Shown here: in pieces, positions 53,812 to 62,481 of the stretch
Layout: each line of letters begins with the position of its first letter
Position numbering within the stretch: the first letter of the stretch is position 1
Origin: Mesorhizobium sp.
Lineage (GTDB): Bacteria > Pseudomonadota > Alphaproteobacteria > Rhizobiales > Rhizobiaceae
Direction of reading: 5' to 3'
Assembly (NCBI RefSeq): GCF_016793485.1
Contig: NZ_JAEULZ010000010.1
Coordinates: forward strand, 40,232 to 104,231
DNA length: 64,000 nucleotides
The notes under the pieces: model-generated
The model's database searches: none
Seen by the model: only the letters and a program-made list of their open reading frames with translations
What the model was told of the DNA's origin: nothing
Made by a program: the position numbers and the translations under genes

Positions 53812-54501
53812 ATGGCAGGCATCGAGAAGGAGTACTTCGCGCTCGAAGAGCTGGAGGAGCGGTGGGACCTGCCTCACCGCGATCTGGTTTACCTTGCCGA
53901 AAACGGACTCCTGAAAGTCTCGGTGCGCCTCTATGGCGTTCGCCTGGAACAGGGCTGCTACGAGGAGGTGGACAAAGGCCAGTGGTGCAGCGTCCCCGAA
54001 GATCAGAGTCTATTTCACGGGCTTCAGGATCTTAGGGCGCACGACGCCTATCGTCTGTTCCACGAGGGTGCGCTGCGCGTGGAGCGCTTCGATGCTCCCT
54101 CTGGCCGCTACTGCGTGGTGTTGCAGCCGGAGAACGGTATCCTGATTAAGCAGGATGAACTAGTTGTCCGGCGAGATGAGCGGGATCTGGCTGAGGCCAA
54201 GCACGGACTGGCGGGCACGGGGCGCGGCTCGGAGATCGTCTTCGAGCAAAGGGATGATTTCAGCGAGGTCACCCTCGGAGAGCGAACCTACATGCTCGGG
54301 CAGTTCCAGGCTCGCGTCGTGAAGATCCTCCATGATGCGGCCATGAGCGGGTGCCCATGGCAGCACGGCAAGGCGGTGCTGGCGGATGCCGGCTCCTCCT
54401 GCACCCGTCTGTCTGATCTCTTCAAGACGCAGCCCGAATGGCGCAAGCTCATCCAGTCCGATCGGCGGGGCCGATATCGGCTCAACATCAAGTTCTCCTG
54501 A
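53812..54501 (+). CDS. hypothetical protein divergent from repressor
   Basis: A 229-residue protein that I cannot name. It begins MAGIEKEYFALEELEERWDLPHRDLVYLAENG, a possible winged helix-turn-helix, and ends with SSCTRLSDLFKTQPEWRKLIQSDRRGRYRLNI, a basic stretch found in related phage-island proteins. A mid-protein region (VLQPENGILIKQDELVVRRDERD) is charged. The position opposite a CI-like repressor suggests an early gene or regulator. A terminator follows. Confidence 0.6.
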   Translation: MAGIEKEYFALEELEERWDLPHRDLVYLAENGLLKVSVRLYGVRLEQGCYEEVDKGQWCSVPEDQSLFHGLQDLRAHDAYRLFHEGALRVERFDAPSGRYCVVLQPENGILIKQDELVVRRDERDLAEAKHGLAGTGRGSEIVFEQRDDFSEVTLGERTYMLGQFQARVVKILHDAAMSGCPWQHGKAVLADAGSSCTRLSDLFKTQPEWRKLIQSDRRGRYRLNIKFS

Positions 54502-54513
54502 TCCCCCACCACG

Positions 54514-54537
54514 AAGCCCGGTTTAGCCGGGCTTTTT
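54514..54537 (+). terminator. rho-independent terminator after 53812-54501 gene
   Basis: An 8-bp stem (AAGCCCGG/CCGGGCTT) with loop TTTAG and a T-run follows the stop by about a dozen bases. Confidence 0.85.
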
Positions 54538-54705
54538 GCTTTCAACGGCCTGGCTCGTCTGATCCGTATCCCCCAGCCATCCCCCTGGGCTTGGGAAAAT
54601 CATCCTATTTCATCCCCTCACGATCCACTTTCCGTCCCGACGACGCAGTTCTGATCCTTCGCCATCCTCTCCGCAGGTTTTCGACTGGAACCGAAGGACA
54701 GACAG

Positions 54706-54915
54706 ATGGCTACGAAACATCTCAACCAAATTGATCTGGCTGCGCGCTGGAACATCTCGCACCGCACGCTCGAGCGGTGGCGGTGGACGGGCGAAGGCCC
54801 GCGCTTCGTCAAGCTGGGCGGCCGGGTCGTGTACCGGCTGGAGGACATCGAGGAGTACGAGCGCGAGCAGATCCGCGCGAGCACTGCCCGCACCTTCACC
54901 ACTCCAGCGGCGTGA
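54706..54915 (+). CDS. AlpA/excisionase-like HTH protein
   Basis: A 69-residue MerR-like winged-helix protein of the AlpA/excisionase type. DLAARWNISHRTLERWRWTGEGPRFVKLGGRVVYRLEDIEEYE carries the recognition helix and wing. It has GAAGGA upstream. Such proteins assist excision or activate early genes. It opens a run of tightly packed plus-strand genes. Confidence 0.85.
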   Translation: MATKHLNQIDLAARWNISHRTLERWRWTGEGPRFVKLGGRVVYRLEDIEEYEREQIRASTARTFTTPAA

Positions 54916-54926
54916 GAGGTGCGGCG

Positions 54927-55412
54927 ATGAGAGATTCCAATCGCGTTTCACTTGACGATCTCGGGCTCATGCCGCTCGGCGACATCGCCGCTATGCCGGC
55001 CGAGCAACTGGCGCTTCTGCAGGAGGAAGCCGGCGAACGGTTGCGCAGCGTCGAGGCGATCAGCGAGTGGCTCAACGGGGCCATTGCGCTCAAATACACC
55101 GACCGCGCCGCCATGGCGCGCCTGGAGGCCGCAAAGGACACCGGCACCGTACGCCTTGCGGACGAGGACGGCGTCGTCGTTGCCGTGACAACGCCCAAGA
55201 GGGTCGACTGGGATCAGCATATCCTTGCTGCACTCGTCGAAAAGATCAGAGCCGCTGGCGAAGACCCTGCCGAATACGTCAGGACGAAATTCGACATTAC
55301 CGAGCGCGTTTACGCAGCCTGGCCCTCTCACATCCGCAAGATCTTCGAACCGGCTCGTACGGTTCGCACTGGCAAGATGACCTTCAGGCTCATCCGGGCC
55401 GGGGAGGAATGA
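54927..55412 (+). CDS. conserved phage-island hypothetical protein
   Basis: A 161-residue acidic protein beginning MRDSNRVSLDDLGLMPLGDIAAMPAEQL, with mixed helices (LALLQEEAGERLRSVEAISEW) and a C-terminal VWPSHIRKIFEP-like region. It resembles proteins found beside the next P-loop gene in similar elements. No catalytic motif is seen. It starts 11 bases after the HTH gene. Confidence 0.6.
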   Translation: MRDSNRVSLDDLGLMPLGDIAAMPAEQLALLQEEAGERLRSVEAISEWLNGAIALKYTDRAAMARLEAAKDTGTVRLADEDGVVVAVTTPKRVDWDQHILAALVEKIRAAGEDPAEYVRTKFDITERVYAAWPSHIRKIFEPARTVRTGKMTFRLIRAGEE

Positions 55413-55413
55413 A

Positions 55414-56301
55414 ATGACCCTCCCCATCATCTCGGCCGATCAGCGGCTCGCCGAACCGCGTGGCATCAAGGGCGCGATTTTCGGCAAGTCCGGCATCGGC
55501 AAGACCAGTCTGCTGTGGACGCTCGATCCCGCCACCACGCTCTTCATCGATCTGGAGGCGGGCGACCTCGCCATCGAAGGTTGGTCCGGTGACAGCGTCC
55601 GACCGCGTACATGGGCCGAATGCCGCGACTTCGCCGTCTTCATCGGCGGGCCCAATCCGGCCCTCCGGGACGATCAGGTCTACAGCGACGCCCACCACGC
55701 TGCGGTGTGCGATCGCTTCGGCGATCCATCAGGGCTCGACCGCTACCAGACCATATTCATCGACTCGATCACCGTTGCGGCCAGGCTCTGCTTCCAATGG
55801 TGCAAGGGTCAGCCGGAAGCCTTTTCAGAAAAGACCGGCAAGCCCGACATCCGCGGCGCATACGGATTGCACGGCCGCGAGATGATCGCGTGGCTTACCC
55901 ATCTGCAGCACACGCGAACCAAGAACGTCTGGTTCGTCGGGATCCTCGACGAGAAGCTCGACGACTTCAACCGACGCGTCTTCTCGGCGCAGATCGACGG
56001 GTCCAAGACCGGCCTCGAGCTCCCCGGCATCGTCGATGAAGTCCTGACGATGGCCGAGATCAAGGACGAGGCCGGCACGCCGTACCGCGCCTTTGTCTGC
56101 CAGACCATTAATCCCTGGAACTTCCCCGCGAAGGACCGTTCCGGCCGGCTCTTGTCGGTGGAGGAGCCGCATCTCGGCCGCCTCATGGCGAAGATCCGCG
56201 GGCCGATTAAACCCGCTTCCGAGCGGCTCGACTACCGCAGCCCATCACCGGCCGCCACCGCCCCAGGCACTGACACCCCCACCCAATCCGAAAACGCCTG
56301 A
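55414..56301 (+). CDS. phage-type P-loop ATPase (AAA_24-like)
   Basis: A 295-residue ATP-binding protein of the phage nucleotide-binding group. Walker A is GKSGIGKTSLL (near residue 25), and Walker B is TIFIDSITVAARL. It is RecA-like and lacks a helicase signature. Relatives load recombination or replication proteins onto DNA. The start is one base after the preceding stop. Confidence 0.78.
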   Translation: MTLPIISADQRLAEPRGIKGAIFGKSGIGKTSLLWTLDPATTLFIDLEAGDLAIEGWSGDSVRPRTWAECRDFAVFIGGPNPALRDDQVYSDAHHAAVCDRFGDPSGLDRYQTIFIDSITVAARLCFQWCKGQPEAFSEKTGKPDIRGAYGLHGREMIAWLTHLQHTRTKNVWFVGILDEKLDDFNRRVFSAQIDGSKTGLELPGIVDEVLTMAEIKDEAGTPYRAFVCQTINPWNFPAKDRSGRLLSVEEPHLGRLMAKIRGPIKPASERLDYRSPSPAATAPGTDTPTQSENA

Positions 56302-56318
56302 ACGAGGAGAGCCCAGCC

Positions 56319-56906
56319 ATGTCTGGATCCTGGAACGACTTCAACGACGCCAAGCAGAACACCAACATCATCCCCAAGGGCACGCTGGCCAAGGTCCGCC
56401 TGACGATCCGCCCAGGCGGTTTCGACGACCCGGCGCAAGGCTGGACCGGTGGATACGCCACGCGGGGAACGACCGGTTCGGTCTACCTCTCGGGTGAGTT
56501 CACGGTGCTCGAAGGACCCTATGCCCGACGGAAGATCTTCACCCTGATCGGGCTTTACAGCCCTAAGGGTCCGGATTGGGCAAACATGGGCCGCAGCCTG
56601 ATCCGCGGCATGCTGAATTCTGCGCGCGGCATCTCGGACAAGGACCTTTCTGCACAGGCGCAGTCCGCCCGCCGCATCAGCAGCTTCGCCGATCTCGACG
56701 GGCTCGAGTTCGTGGCCAAGATCGACATCGGCACGGACACCAATGGCGACGAGAAGAACGAGGTTCGTGCGGCGGTGACGCCGGACCACAAGGAATACGC
56801 CGCCATCATGGGCGCGGCCGGCACGGTGGCGCCGCCGCAGCCCCCAGCTTTTGCTCCCCAGTCCTCGATGCCGCAGCCGGGCGTGCGCCCCTCCTGGGCA
56901 CAGTGA
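56319..56906 (+). CDS. DUF669-like phage protein
   Basis: A 195-residue protein resembling DUF669, a phage replication-associated family. The core GEFTVLEGPYARRKIFTLIGLYSPKGP and ISDKDLSAQAQSARRISSFADL matches the family outline, and the last 30 residues are Pro-rich. It may bind single-stranded DNA as in related loci. It lies between the ATPase and the helicase. Confidence 0.6.
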   Translation: MSGSWNDFNDAKQNTNIIPKGTLAKVRLTIRPGGFDDPAQGWTGGYATRGTTGSVYLSGEFTVLEGPYARRKIFTLIGLYSPKGPDWANMGRSLIRGMLNSARGISDKDLSAQAQSARRISSFADLDGLEFVAKIDIGTDTNGDEKNEVRAAVTPDHKEYAAIMGAAGTVAPPQPPAFAPQSSMPQPGVRPSWAQ

Positions 56907-56916
56907 GGAGCACGCC

Positions 56917-58608
56917 ATGCTGCTGCGGCCCCGCCAGAAGCAGTTCGTCGAGCGCAGCGTCCGCGCGCTCGGCGAGCATGGAAACACCCTCGGCGTCGCC
57001 CCGACCGGAGCGGGCAAGACGATCATGCTTTCTGCGGTCTCGGGGCGCATGGTGGCCGAGACCGAAGCCAAGGCCTGCGTGCTTGCCCACCGCGACGAGC
57101 TGACAGCTCAGAACCGCAGCAAGTTCGGTCGTGTGAACTCGAGGATCACCACCTCAGTCGTCGACGCCAGCGAGAAATCCTGGGGCGGACAGGTCACCTT
57201 CGCCATGGTGCCGACGCTGGCACGCGCCAGCAATCTCGATCAGATCCCTGCGCTCGACCTCCTGGTGATCGACGAGGCGCATCACGCGGCGGCGGACAGC
57301 TATCGGCGCATCATCGATACCGCGCTGAAGCGCAATCCCATGTGCCGCATCTATGGTGTTACCGCCACGCCCAACCGGGGCGACAAGCGCGGGCTGCGCC
57401 CGGTGTTCTCGAACGTCGCCGACCAGATCCGGATCGGGGAGTTGATTGCCTCCGGCCACCTCGTGCCGCCGCGCACCTTCGTCATCGATGTCGGCGTCCA
57501 GGATCAGCTCACCAGAGTGCGCCGCACGGCCGACGATTTCGACATGGCCGAGGTTGATGCGATCATGAATCGCTCGCCGGTCACGGAGGCGGTCATTCGT
57601 CATTGGCAGGAGAAGGCGAGCGCGCGCCAGACGGTAGTGTTCTGCTCCACCATCGACCACGCCTGCAACGTCACTGACGCTTTCAACGCGGCGGGCATCG
57701 CCGCGGGGTTGATCTACGGCGACATGAGCGATGTGGACCGCAGGGCCACCCTCGCGGCTTATGCCGCTGGTGACCTGCGCGTCGTCGTCAACGTTGCGGT
57801 CCTAACCGAAGGTTGGGATCACCCGCCGACCAGCTGTGTCGTGCTGCTGCGGCCGAGCTCCTACAAGTCGACCATGATCCAGATGGTTGGGCGGGGCCTG
57901 CGCACGGTCTCGCCCGAAGAGCATCCGGGCATCGTCAAGACCGACTGCATCGTGCTCGATTTTGGTACCTCGACGCTGCTGCATGGATCGCTGGAGCAGG
58001 ACGTCGACCTGAACGGCCATGAACCCTCCGGCGAGGCACCCACAAAGGACTGCCCCGACTGCGGCGCCGTCGTGCCGCTCGCCACCACCGAGTGCCCGCT
58101 GTGCGGCCATCTTTGGGAGCGCGCCGAGGGTAGTGAGGCCGCCCCGATCGGCGACTTCGTGATGTCCGAGATCGACCTCCTGAAGCGTTCGAGTTTCCGC
58201 TGGTGCGATCTCTTCGGCGACGATGCTGCGCTTGCCGCCAACGGCTTCAACGCCTGGGGCGGTGTCTTCTTTCTGCGTGGCCGCTGGTATGGCGTCGGCG
58301 GCCTGCAGAAGCAGCGGCCGCATCTGCTGGCGCTGGGCGAGCGCACTGTGTGCCTCGCGGCAGCCGACGATTGGCTCAACGAGCATGAGAGCGACGAGAG
58401 CGCCCACAAGACGCGTCGCTGGCTGAACGAGCCTCCGACAAGCCGGCAACTCGCATTCCTGCCGGCCGAATACCGGCAGGACTTCGGGCTCACCCGCTAC
58501 CAGGCCTCGGCGTTGCTGTCCTTCCGCTTCAACCGGGATGCCATCCGCTCCCTCGTCTTCGGGGCCGCCGACGCTGATCCCGACGCACTGATCGGAGCAG
58601 CGGCGTGA
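56917..58608 (+). CDS. DEAD/DEAH-box phage helicase
   Basis: A 563-residue superfamily 2 helicase. Walker A is GVAPTGAGKTIM near residue 30, the DEAH box VIDEAHHAA near 108 and motif VI QMVGRGLRT near 325. A zinc-finger-like segment CPDCGAVVPL...CPLCG (near residue 380) follows, then a family-specific C-terminal region. GAGGAG precedes the ATG. It is likely to unwind DNA during element replication. Confidence 0.88.
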   Translation: MLLRPRQKQFVERSVRALGEHGNTLGVAPTGAGKTIMLSAVSGRMVAETEAKACVLAHRDELTAQNRSKFGRVNSRITTSVVDASEKSWGGQVTFAMVPTLARASNLDQIPALDLLVIDEAHHAAADSYRRIIDTALKRNPMCRIYGVTATPNRGDKRGLRPVFSNVADQIRIGELIASGHLVPPRTFVIDVGVQDQLTRVRRTADDFDMAEVDAIMNRSPVTEAVIRHWQEKASARQTVVFCSTIDHACNVTDAFNAAGIAAGLIYGDMSDVDRRATLAAYAAGDLRVVVNVAVLTEGWDHPPTSCVVLLRPSSYKSTMIQMVGRGLRTVSPEEHPGIVKTDCIVLDFGTSTLLHGSLEQDVDLNGHEPSGEAPTKDCPDCGAVVPLATTECPLCGHLWERAEGSEAAPIGDFVMSEIDLLKRSSFRWCDLFGDDAALAANGFNAWGGVFFLRGRWYGVGGLQKQRPHLLALGERTVCLAAADDWLNEHESDESAHKTRRWLNEPPTSRQLAFLPAEYRQDFGLTRYQASALLSFRFNRDAIRSLVFGAADADPDALIGAAA

Positions 58609-58620
58609 TGGAGGGTGCTC

Positions 58621-59019
58621 ATGGTCACGCCCGTCTCCGATCGCCTGCGGCTCTGGCATCCGCGTGGGACGCTCTGCGCCGTGTGTCGGCGGCCACCCCG
58701 TGGCTTTGGCTGGTCCGACCCGGTGCGGGGAAAGCAGCCGCGCCCCACAGTGTGGTTCTGCTCGATGGCTTGCCAAGGCTTCTGGACGCGCTTGGCGCGG
58801 GAGCGCTGGGCCATGGTTGACCTCACCGAACACGAGAAGGCGGCGATCCGCGCCGCCATGAAACCGCTCGCCGAAATCATGGAGGAGATCGGCTGGCAAG
58901 CGCGCCTCTCCGACCTCTCAGAGGCGCAGGTGCTGACGCTCATCGAGGTCGCCGTCGGCGGCTTTCAGGACGCCATGCACGGCATGGCGGCGAGCGTCGA
59001 TGCGGAGGTGCCGTTCTGA
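58621..59019 (+). CDS. DUF6511-like zinc-finger protein
   Basis: A 132-residue protein with a treble-clef-like cysteine pattern: CAVC near residue 19 and CSMAC near residue 47. The second half is helical and acidic. GGAGGG lies close to the ATG. Its stop overlaps the next start by one base. Function is unknown; it is conserved beside this type of nuclease gene. Confidence 0.65.
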   Translation: MVTPVSDRLRLWHPRGTLCAVCRRPPRGFGWSDPVRGKQPRPTVWFCSMACQGFWTRLARERWAMVDLTEHEKAAIRAAMKPLAEIMEEIGWQARLSDLSEAQVLTLIEVAVGGFQDAMHGMAASVDAEVPF

Positions 59020-59786
59020 TGCTCGACTACAATCACCGCGCCACCTGCGCGGAACACATCAACACGGTCATCGACCAGGCGATCGTCGCTGAACGAGCGG
59101 CAATCCCGCCACGAACCTATCTCGGGGGCTCTCGCCTCGGACACACCTGCGAGCGCGCCCTGCAGTTCGAGTTTGCCGGAGCTTCGAAGGACGAAGGCGC
59201 CGATTTCGGCGGGCGGACACTGCGGATCTTCGAGATCGGACACGCGCTCGAAGACCTCGCGATCCGGTGGCTGCGCGCCGCCGGGGTCGATCTCTACACT
59301 TGCAAGGGCAATCACCCGGACGGGGAGCAATTCGGCTTTTCTGCCGCCGGCGGGCGTATTCGCGGGCATGTCGACGGGATCATCGCCGCCGCACCAGAGC
59401 CGCTGCAGATCAAGGTTCCGGCGCTCTGGGAATGCAAGACGATGAACGCGAAGAACTGGCGCGACACCGTGGCCAGGGGCGTCGTTCTGGCGAAACCCAT
59501 CTACGCGGCGCAGATCGCGCTCTACCAGGCCTACATGGAAGCGCAGGTGCCGGGCATCTCCGCCAATCCCGCGCTGTTCACCGCCATCAACAAGGACACC
59601 GCCGAACTCCACCACGAGCTCGTGCCGTTCGACGCAGGCCTCGCCCAGCGCATGAGCGACCGCGGCGTGCGGATCCTGCAGGCAACGGACGCAGGAGAGC
59701 TGCTCCCCCGCATCGCCACGACACGCGATTTTCACGAGTGCCGGATGTGCCCGTGGGCGAATCGCTGCTGGGGGCTGCCGGCATGA
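59019..59786 (+). CDS. Cas4-like PD-(D/E)xK nuclease with Fe-S ligands
   Basis: A 255-residue RecB-family nuclease. The catalytic motif is HVDGII (Asp) and LWECKTMN (ExK). Four cysteines, C44 and C241, C244, C250 in HECRMCPWANRCW, match the iron-sulfur ligands of Cas4 and AddB. Such enzymes resect DNA ends in a polarised way. It overlaps the zinc-finger gene by one base and the primase gene by four. It is a phage-type nuclease, and no CRISPR array is near. Confidence 0.82.
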   Translation: MLDYNHRATCAEHINTVIDQAIVAERAAIPPRTYLGGSRLGHTCERALQFEFAGASKDEGADFGGRTLRIFEIGHALEDLAIRWLRAAGVDLYTCKGNHPDGEQFGFSAAGGRIRGHVDGIIAAAPEPLQIKVPALWECKTMNAKNWRDTVARGVVLAKPIYAAQIALYQAYMEAQVPGISANPALFTAINKDTAELHHELVPFDAGLAQRMSDRGVRILQATDAGELLPRIATTRDFHECRMCPWANRCWGLPA

Positions 59787-62068
59787 GTGAGAACAAGGTC
59801 GTCTCCCTCGATGCATGGCGGGATTTCAACGACGCCGCCCCGCAAGCCGATCCCTTCGACATCGAGCCGGATCTCGCGCAGATCGCCGTCTTTCTCGACG
59901 TCGTCTTCGGCTATTGCGACGGCTGGGTGCCGCTGCGGGGCTTCGTCGACAAGGGCCAGGGCATCGACGGCCGTCCCCATAATGCCTGGATCGAGATCGG
60001 CGACAGTTTGCTGGAGAAAGCGACCGCCTTCGCCGGCTGGGCAGCGCGCGAGGGCGCGGCCTTCTATGTGGTGCCGGGGACGGTCGCTGAGACCGGCAAG
60101 GCGAAGGCCGCCGACGTCCGGCAAATGCAGACCGTTCTGGTCGATCTCGACGCGGGCGACGTCACAGCCAAGCTCGATCATCTCATCCGGCATCTCGGCG
60201 AACCGACGCTGCTCGTTGAAAGCGGCGGCCGCACGCCGGATGGTCTGGACAAGCTCCATGTATGGTGGCGCCTGAGCGAACCGGCCGAGGGCGAGGACAT
60301 TGCGCTCCTTTGTCGGCTGCGCGGCGACATCGCGGTCAAGGTCGGCGGCGACACCCATTTTAGATCGGCTCACCAGCCCATCCGTTTGGCCGGTTCGGTT
60401 TATCACAAGGGCGGTTTCAGACGGCTGGTCAACATCCGCCGCCACAGCCCTCGGGTCGAGGTCCATCTGGGCGATTTCGCCGAACTCGTCGCGGACATGC
60501 CGCCGCTGCTAGGTGTTGGTTCGGAGCCCGGACCGGCGACCGACAAACCGTCGATCGACGAGATTCTGAAGACGCCGGTCCGCGAAGGTGGCGCGGACGA
60601 CTGGTCGCGCTTTCAGGGCGCAAGCGCCGCGATCGGTCACTATGTGCGAATGGCCCACGAAGGCCGCATGAGCCGCGATGAGGCCTGGGAGGCGATCTGC
60701 CAGTACAACGTCGCCCAGCTCCGTCCCAGCTGGCCGCTCGACCGACTCGCCTCGGAAGCGCAGCGCCTCTGGCGCCTGCACGAGGAACGCCATGGGCCTG
60801 CGCTCGAACGGCTGTCCGCCCCACCCATGTCGGCATTGCCAGCCTTCAAACTCGGCGCGCTGCTCGATGATCTGAGCCCGATGCCGGAGGACATCATAGC
60901 GCCGCGGTTGCTGACGCCGGGCGGGATGCTGGTGCTCGGCGGCGCGCCGAAGGTCGGCAAGAGCGACTTCCTCATCAGCCTGCTCGTTCATATGGCAGCA
61001 GGCGTGCCGTTCCTCGGTTTCGCGCCTAGCCGCCCGCTGCGGATCTTCTACCTGCAGGCCGAGATCCAGTACCATTACCTCCGGGAGCGTCTCCAGGCCA
61101 TCCGGGTCGATCCCGCCCTCCTGGCTACGGCGCGCGACAATCTGGTCGCCACGCCCAAGGTGCGCATGCTGCTCGACGCCGGCGGCGTCGCTCTCGCCGT
61201 CGCTGCCGCCCGTGCTCATTACGGACACGGCGCACCCGACATCCTCTGCATCGATCCGATCCGCAACCTCTTCGATGGTGGCCCGGACGGAGGTGGCGAG
61301 AACGACAACACGGCGATGCTCTTCTTCCTGCAGGAGCGCATCGAAGCATTGCGCGACGCTGTCGCGCCCGATGCCGGCCTGATCCTTTGTCACCACACGC
61401 GCAAGATCACCAAGAAGCAGCTTGTCGAGGATCCGTTCATGGCGCTCTCGGGCGCCGGATCGCTCCGCAGCTTCTACAGCTCCGGCATCATCATGCACCG
61501 GCCCGACGAGGAGCGCCCGGAGCGGATGTTGCATTTCGAGCTGCGCAATGGGCCGGGCATCGAGCCCATGGTCGTCGACAAGGCCGGTGGACGCTGGGTC
61601 GAGATCGACCGCTCCGGGGAACGGATCGTCCGGCGCGAGTTTGGCGAAAAGCTCGACGCCGAGCGCGTCCGCAAGCACGACGTCATCCTTCAATTGCTCT
61701 TCGATGAAGCGCAGGCCGGGCGGCTCTACACGGCGCTGCAGTTCGCTGAGAGCTTCGAGAACCGCGCTGGGCTCGGCGGCAAGGACACGATCCGCGACCG
61801 GATCAGCGTGCTGTCGACCAAGGGATTCATCAAGTTCGTACGCGACGGCGCACCCTTCGGCCTGCCCACCTCCAAGTCGAAGTTCGGCTATCTCTGCGTT
61901 GAGGACATGGTGTTTCCGACCGGTGACGAGACGGCCGATGTTGAGACCGGCGAGGTCATTCCTGAGCGGATTCCCGTCCTTCCCAGCACGTACAAGTGCC
62001 CCCAGACCGGGGCCGCACTGCCGGTCGAGAACCCTGGCATCTGGGTCTATCCGGAGGGCGCCGAATGA
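59783..62068 (+). CDS. RepA-like primase-helicase
   Basis: A 761-residue two-part replication protein. Residues 1-~280 resemble the RepB/archaeo-eukaryotic primase group (VVPGTVAETGKAKAADVRQMQTVLVDLDAG, HFRSAHQPIRLAGSVYHKGG). From about residue 370 a RecA-like hexameric helicase domain appears, with Walker A LVLGGAPKVGKSDF and CIDPIRNLFDGG. The end is a winged helix-like region (LLFDEAQAGRLYTALQF). It probably primes and unwinds the element DNA. It directly precedes the repeat region. Confidence 0.82.
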   Translation: MSENKVVSLDAWRDFNDAAPQADPFDIEPDLAQIAVFLDVVFGYCDGWVPLRGFVDKGQGIDGRPHNAWIEIGDSLLEKATAFAGWAAREGAAFYVVPGTVAETGKAKAADVRQMQTVLVDLDAGDVTAKLDHLIRHLGEPTLLVESGGRTPDGLDKLHVWWRLSEPAEGEDIALLCRLRGDIAVKVGGDTHFRSAHQPIRLAGSVYHKGGFRRLVNIRRHSPRVEVHLGDFAELVADMPPLLGVGSEPGPATDKPSIDEILKTPVREGGADDWSRFQGASAAIGHYVRMAHEGRMSRDEAWEAICQYNVAQLRPSWPLDRLASEAQRLWRLHEERHGPALERLSAPPMSALPAFKLGALLDDLSPMPEDIIAPRLLTPGGMLVLGGAPKVGKSDFLISLLVHMAAGVPFLGFAPSRPLRIFYLQAEIQYHYLRERLQAIRVDPALLATARDNLVATPKVRMLLDAGGVALAVAAARAHYGHGAPDILCIDPIRNLFDGGPDGGGENDNTAMLFFLQERIEALRDAVAPDAGLILCHHTRKITKKQLVEDPFMALSGAGSLRSFYSSGIIMHRPDEERPERMLHFELRNGPGIEPMVVDKAGGRWVEIDRSGERIVRREFGEKLDAERVRKHDVILQLLFDEAQAGRLYTALQFAESFENRAGLGGKDTIRDRISVLSTKGFIKFVRDGAPFGLPTSKSKFGYLCVEDMVFPTGDETADVETGEVIPERIPVLPSTYKCPQTGAALPVENPGIWVYPEGAE

Positions 62069-62109
62069 TCGCCCTCCACCGATACACATCATGCGCAGGC
62101 TTGCGCAGC

Positions 62110-62122
62110 TTCAAGTTGGGGA
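62110..62122 (+). repeat. 13-mer repeat, copy 1
   Basis: TTCAAGTTGGGGA. With the extra GCGCAG before it, it matches 19 of 20 positions of copy 3 (62248-62267). A degenerate copy, TCAAGTTGGGA, lies at 62188-62198. Confidence 0.8.
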
Positions 62123-62254
62123 GGTTGGGAAAGCGGCGCCCAACTCCCTGCGCTCCCTTCCGCACTGCCGCCTGCGGTTGCGCGGCGTCAAGTTGGGAAG
62201 ACCTCTCCGAACTACCTGCGCTGCTGCTCGTACAGCTTCGATGGGCTGCGCAGG

Positions 62255-62300
62255 TTCAAGTTGGGGAAGCGGTGGCTCCCCAGCCCATCCCCAACTTGAA
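62255..62300. repeat. 13-mer repeat pair in inverted orientation
   Basis: TTCAAGTTGGGGA at 62255-62267 and its exact reverse complement TCCCCAACTTGAA at 62288-62300, 20 bases apart. This makes a perfect 13-bp stem with a GC-rich loop. Confidence 0.85.
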
Positions 62301-62481
62301 ATTTATCAACGTTATCAGGGCCTCACTTGGCCTTCCAAGTTGTGGGGGTGAAAGCCACCCCCTTCAGGGGTGGGGGAGAACGCCGCAGGCGGGCTCTCCC
62401 TCGCCCACCCCCAGGGGCTTCGCGTGCGCATGGCGTGCCGGACCTCTCATTCCCGACAGAACACGAGAAGGATCAACCCGC

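Larger units (their letters stand above)
62069..62481. other. 413-base repeat region, candidate origin or structured RNA
   Basis: The only large gap in an otherwise gapless gene run, between primase-helicase and RuvC-like genes. It contains copies of TTCAAGTTGGGGA, an AT-rich segment with tandem TTATCAACG and TTATCAGGG (62303-62320), and hairpins from 62344. DnaA-box similarity is partial (7 of 9 for the first). A frame open across it has no ribosome binding site and no recognisable protein, and the repeats fall in different frames, so the region is treated as non-coding. Confidence 0.55.

Noticed and set aside
59019-59786. CRISPR-Cas4 system
   Set aside because: No repeat-spacer array and no cas1/cas2 in the window; the gene sits in a phage-type replication run.
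61996-62481. In-frame N-terminal extension of the RuvC-like gene across the repeat region
   Set aside because: The 62482 ATG has AAGGA upstream, and the repeats fall in several frames, so the extension is not protein sequence.
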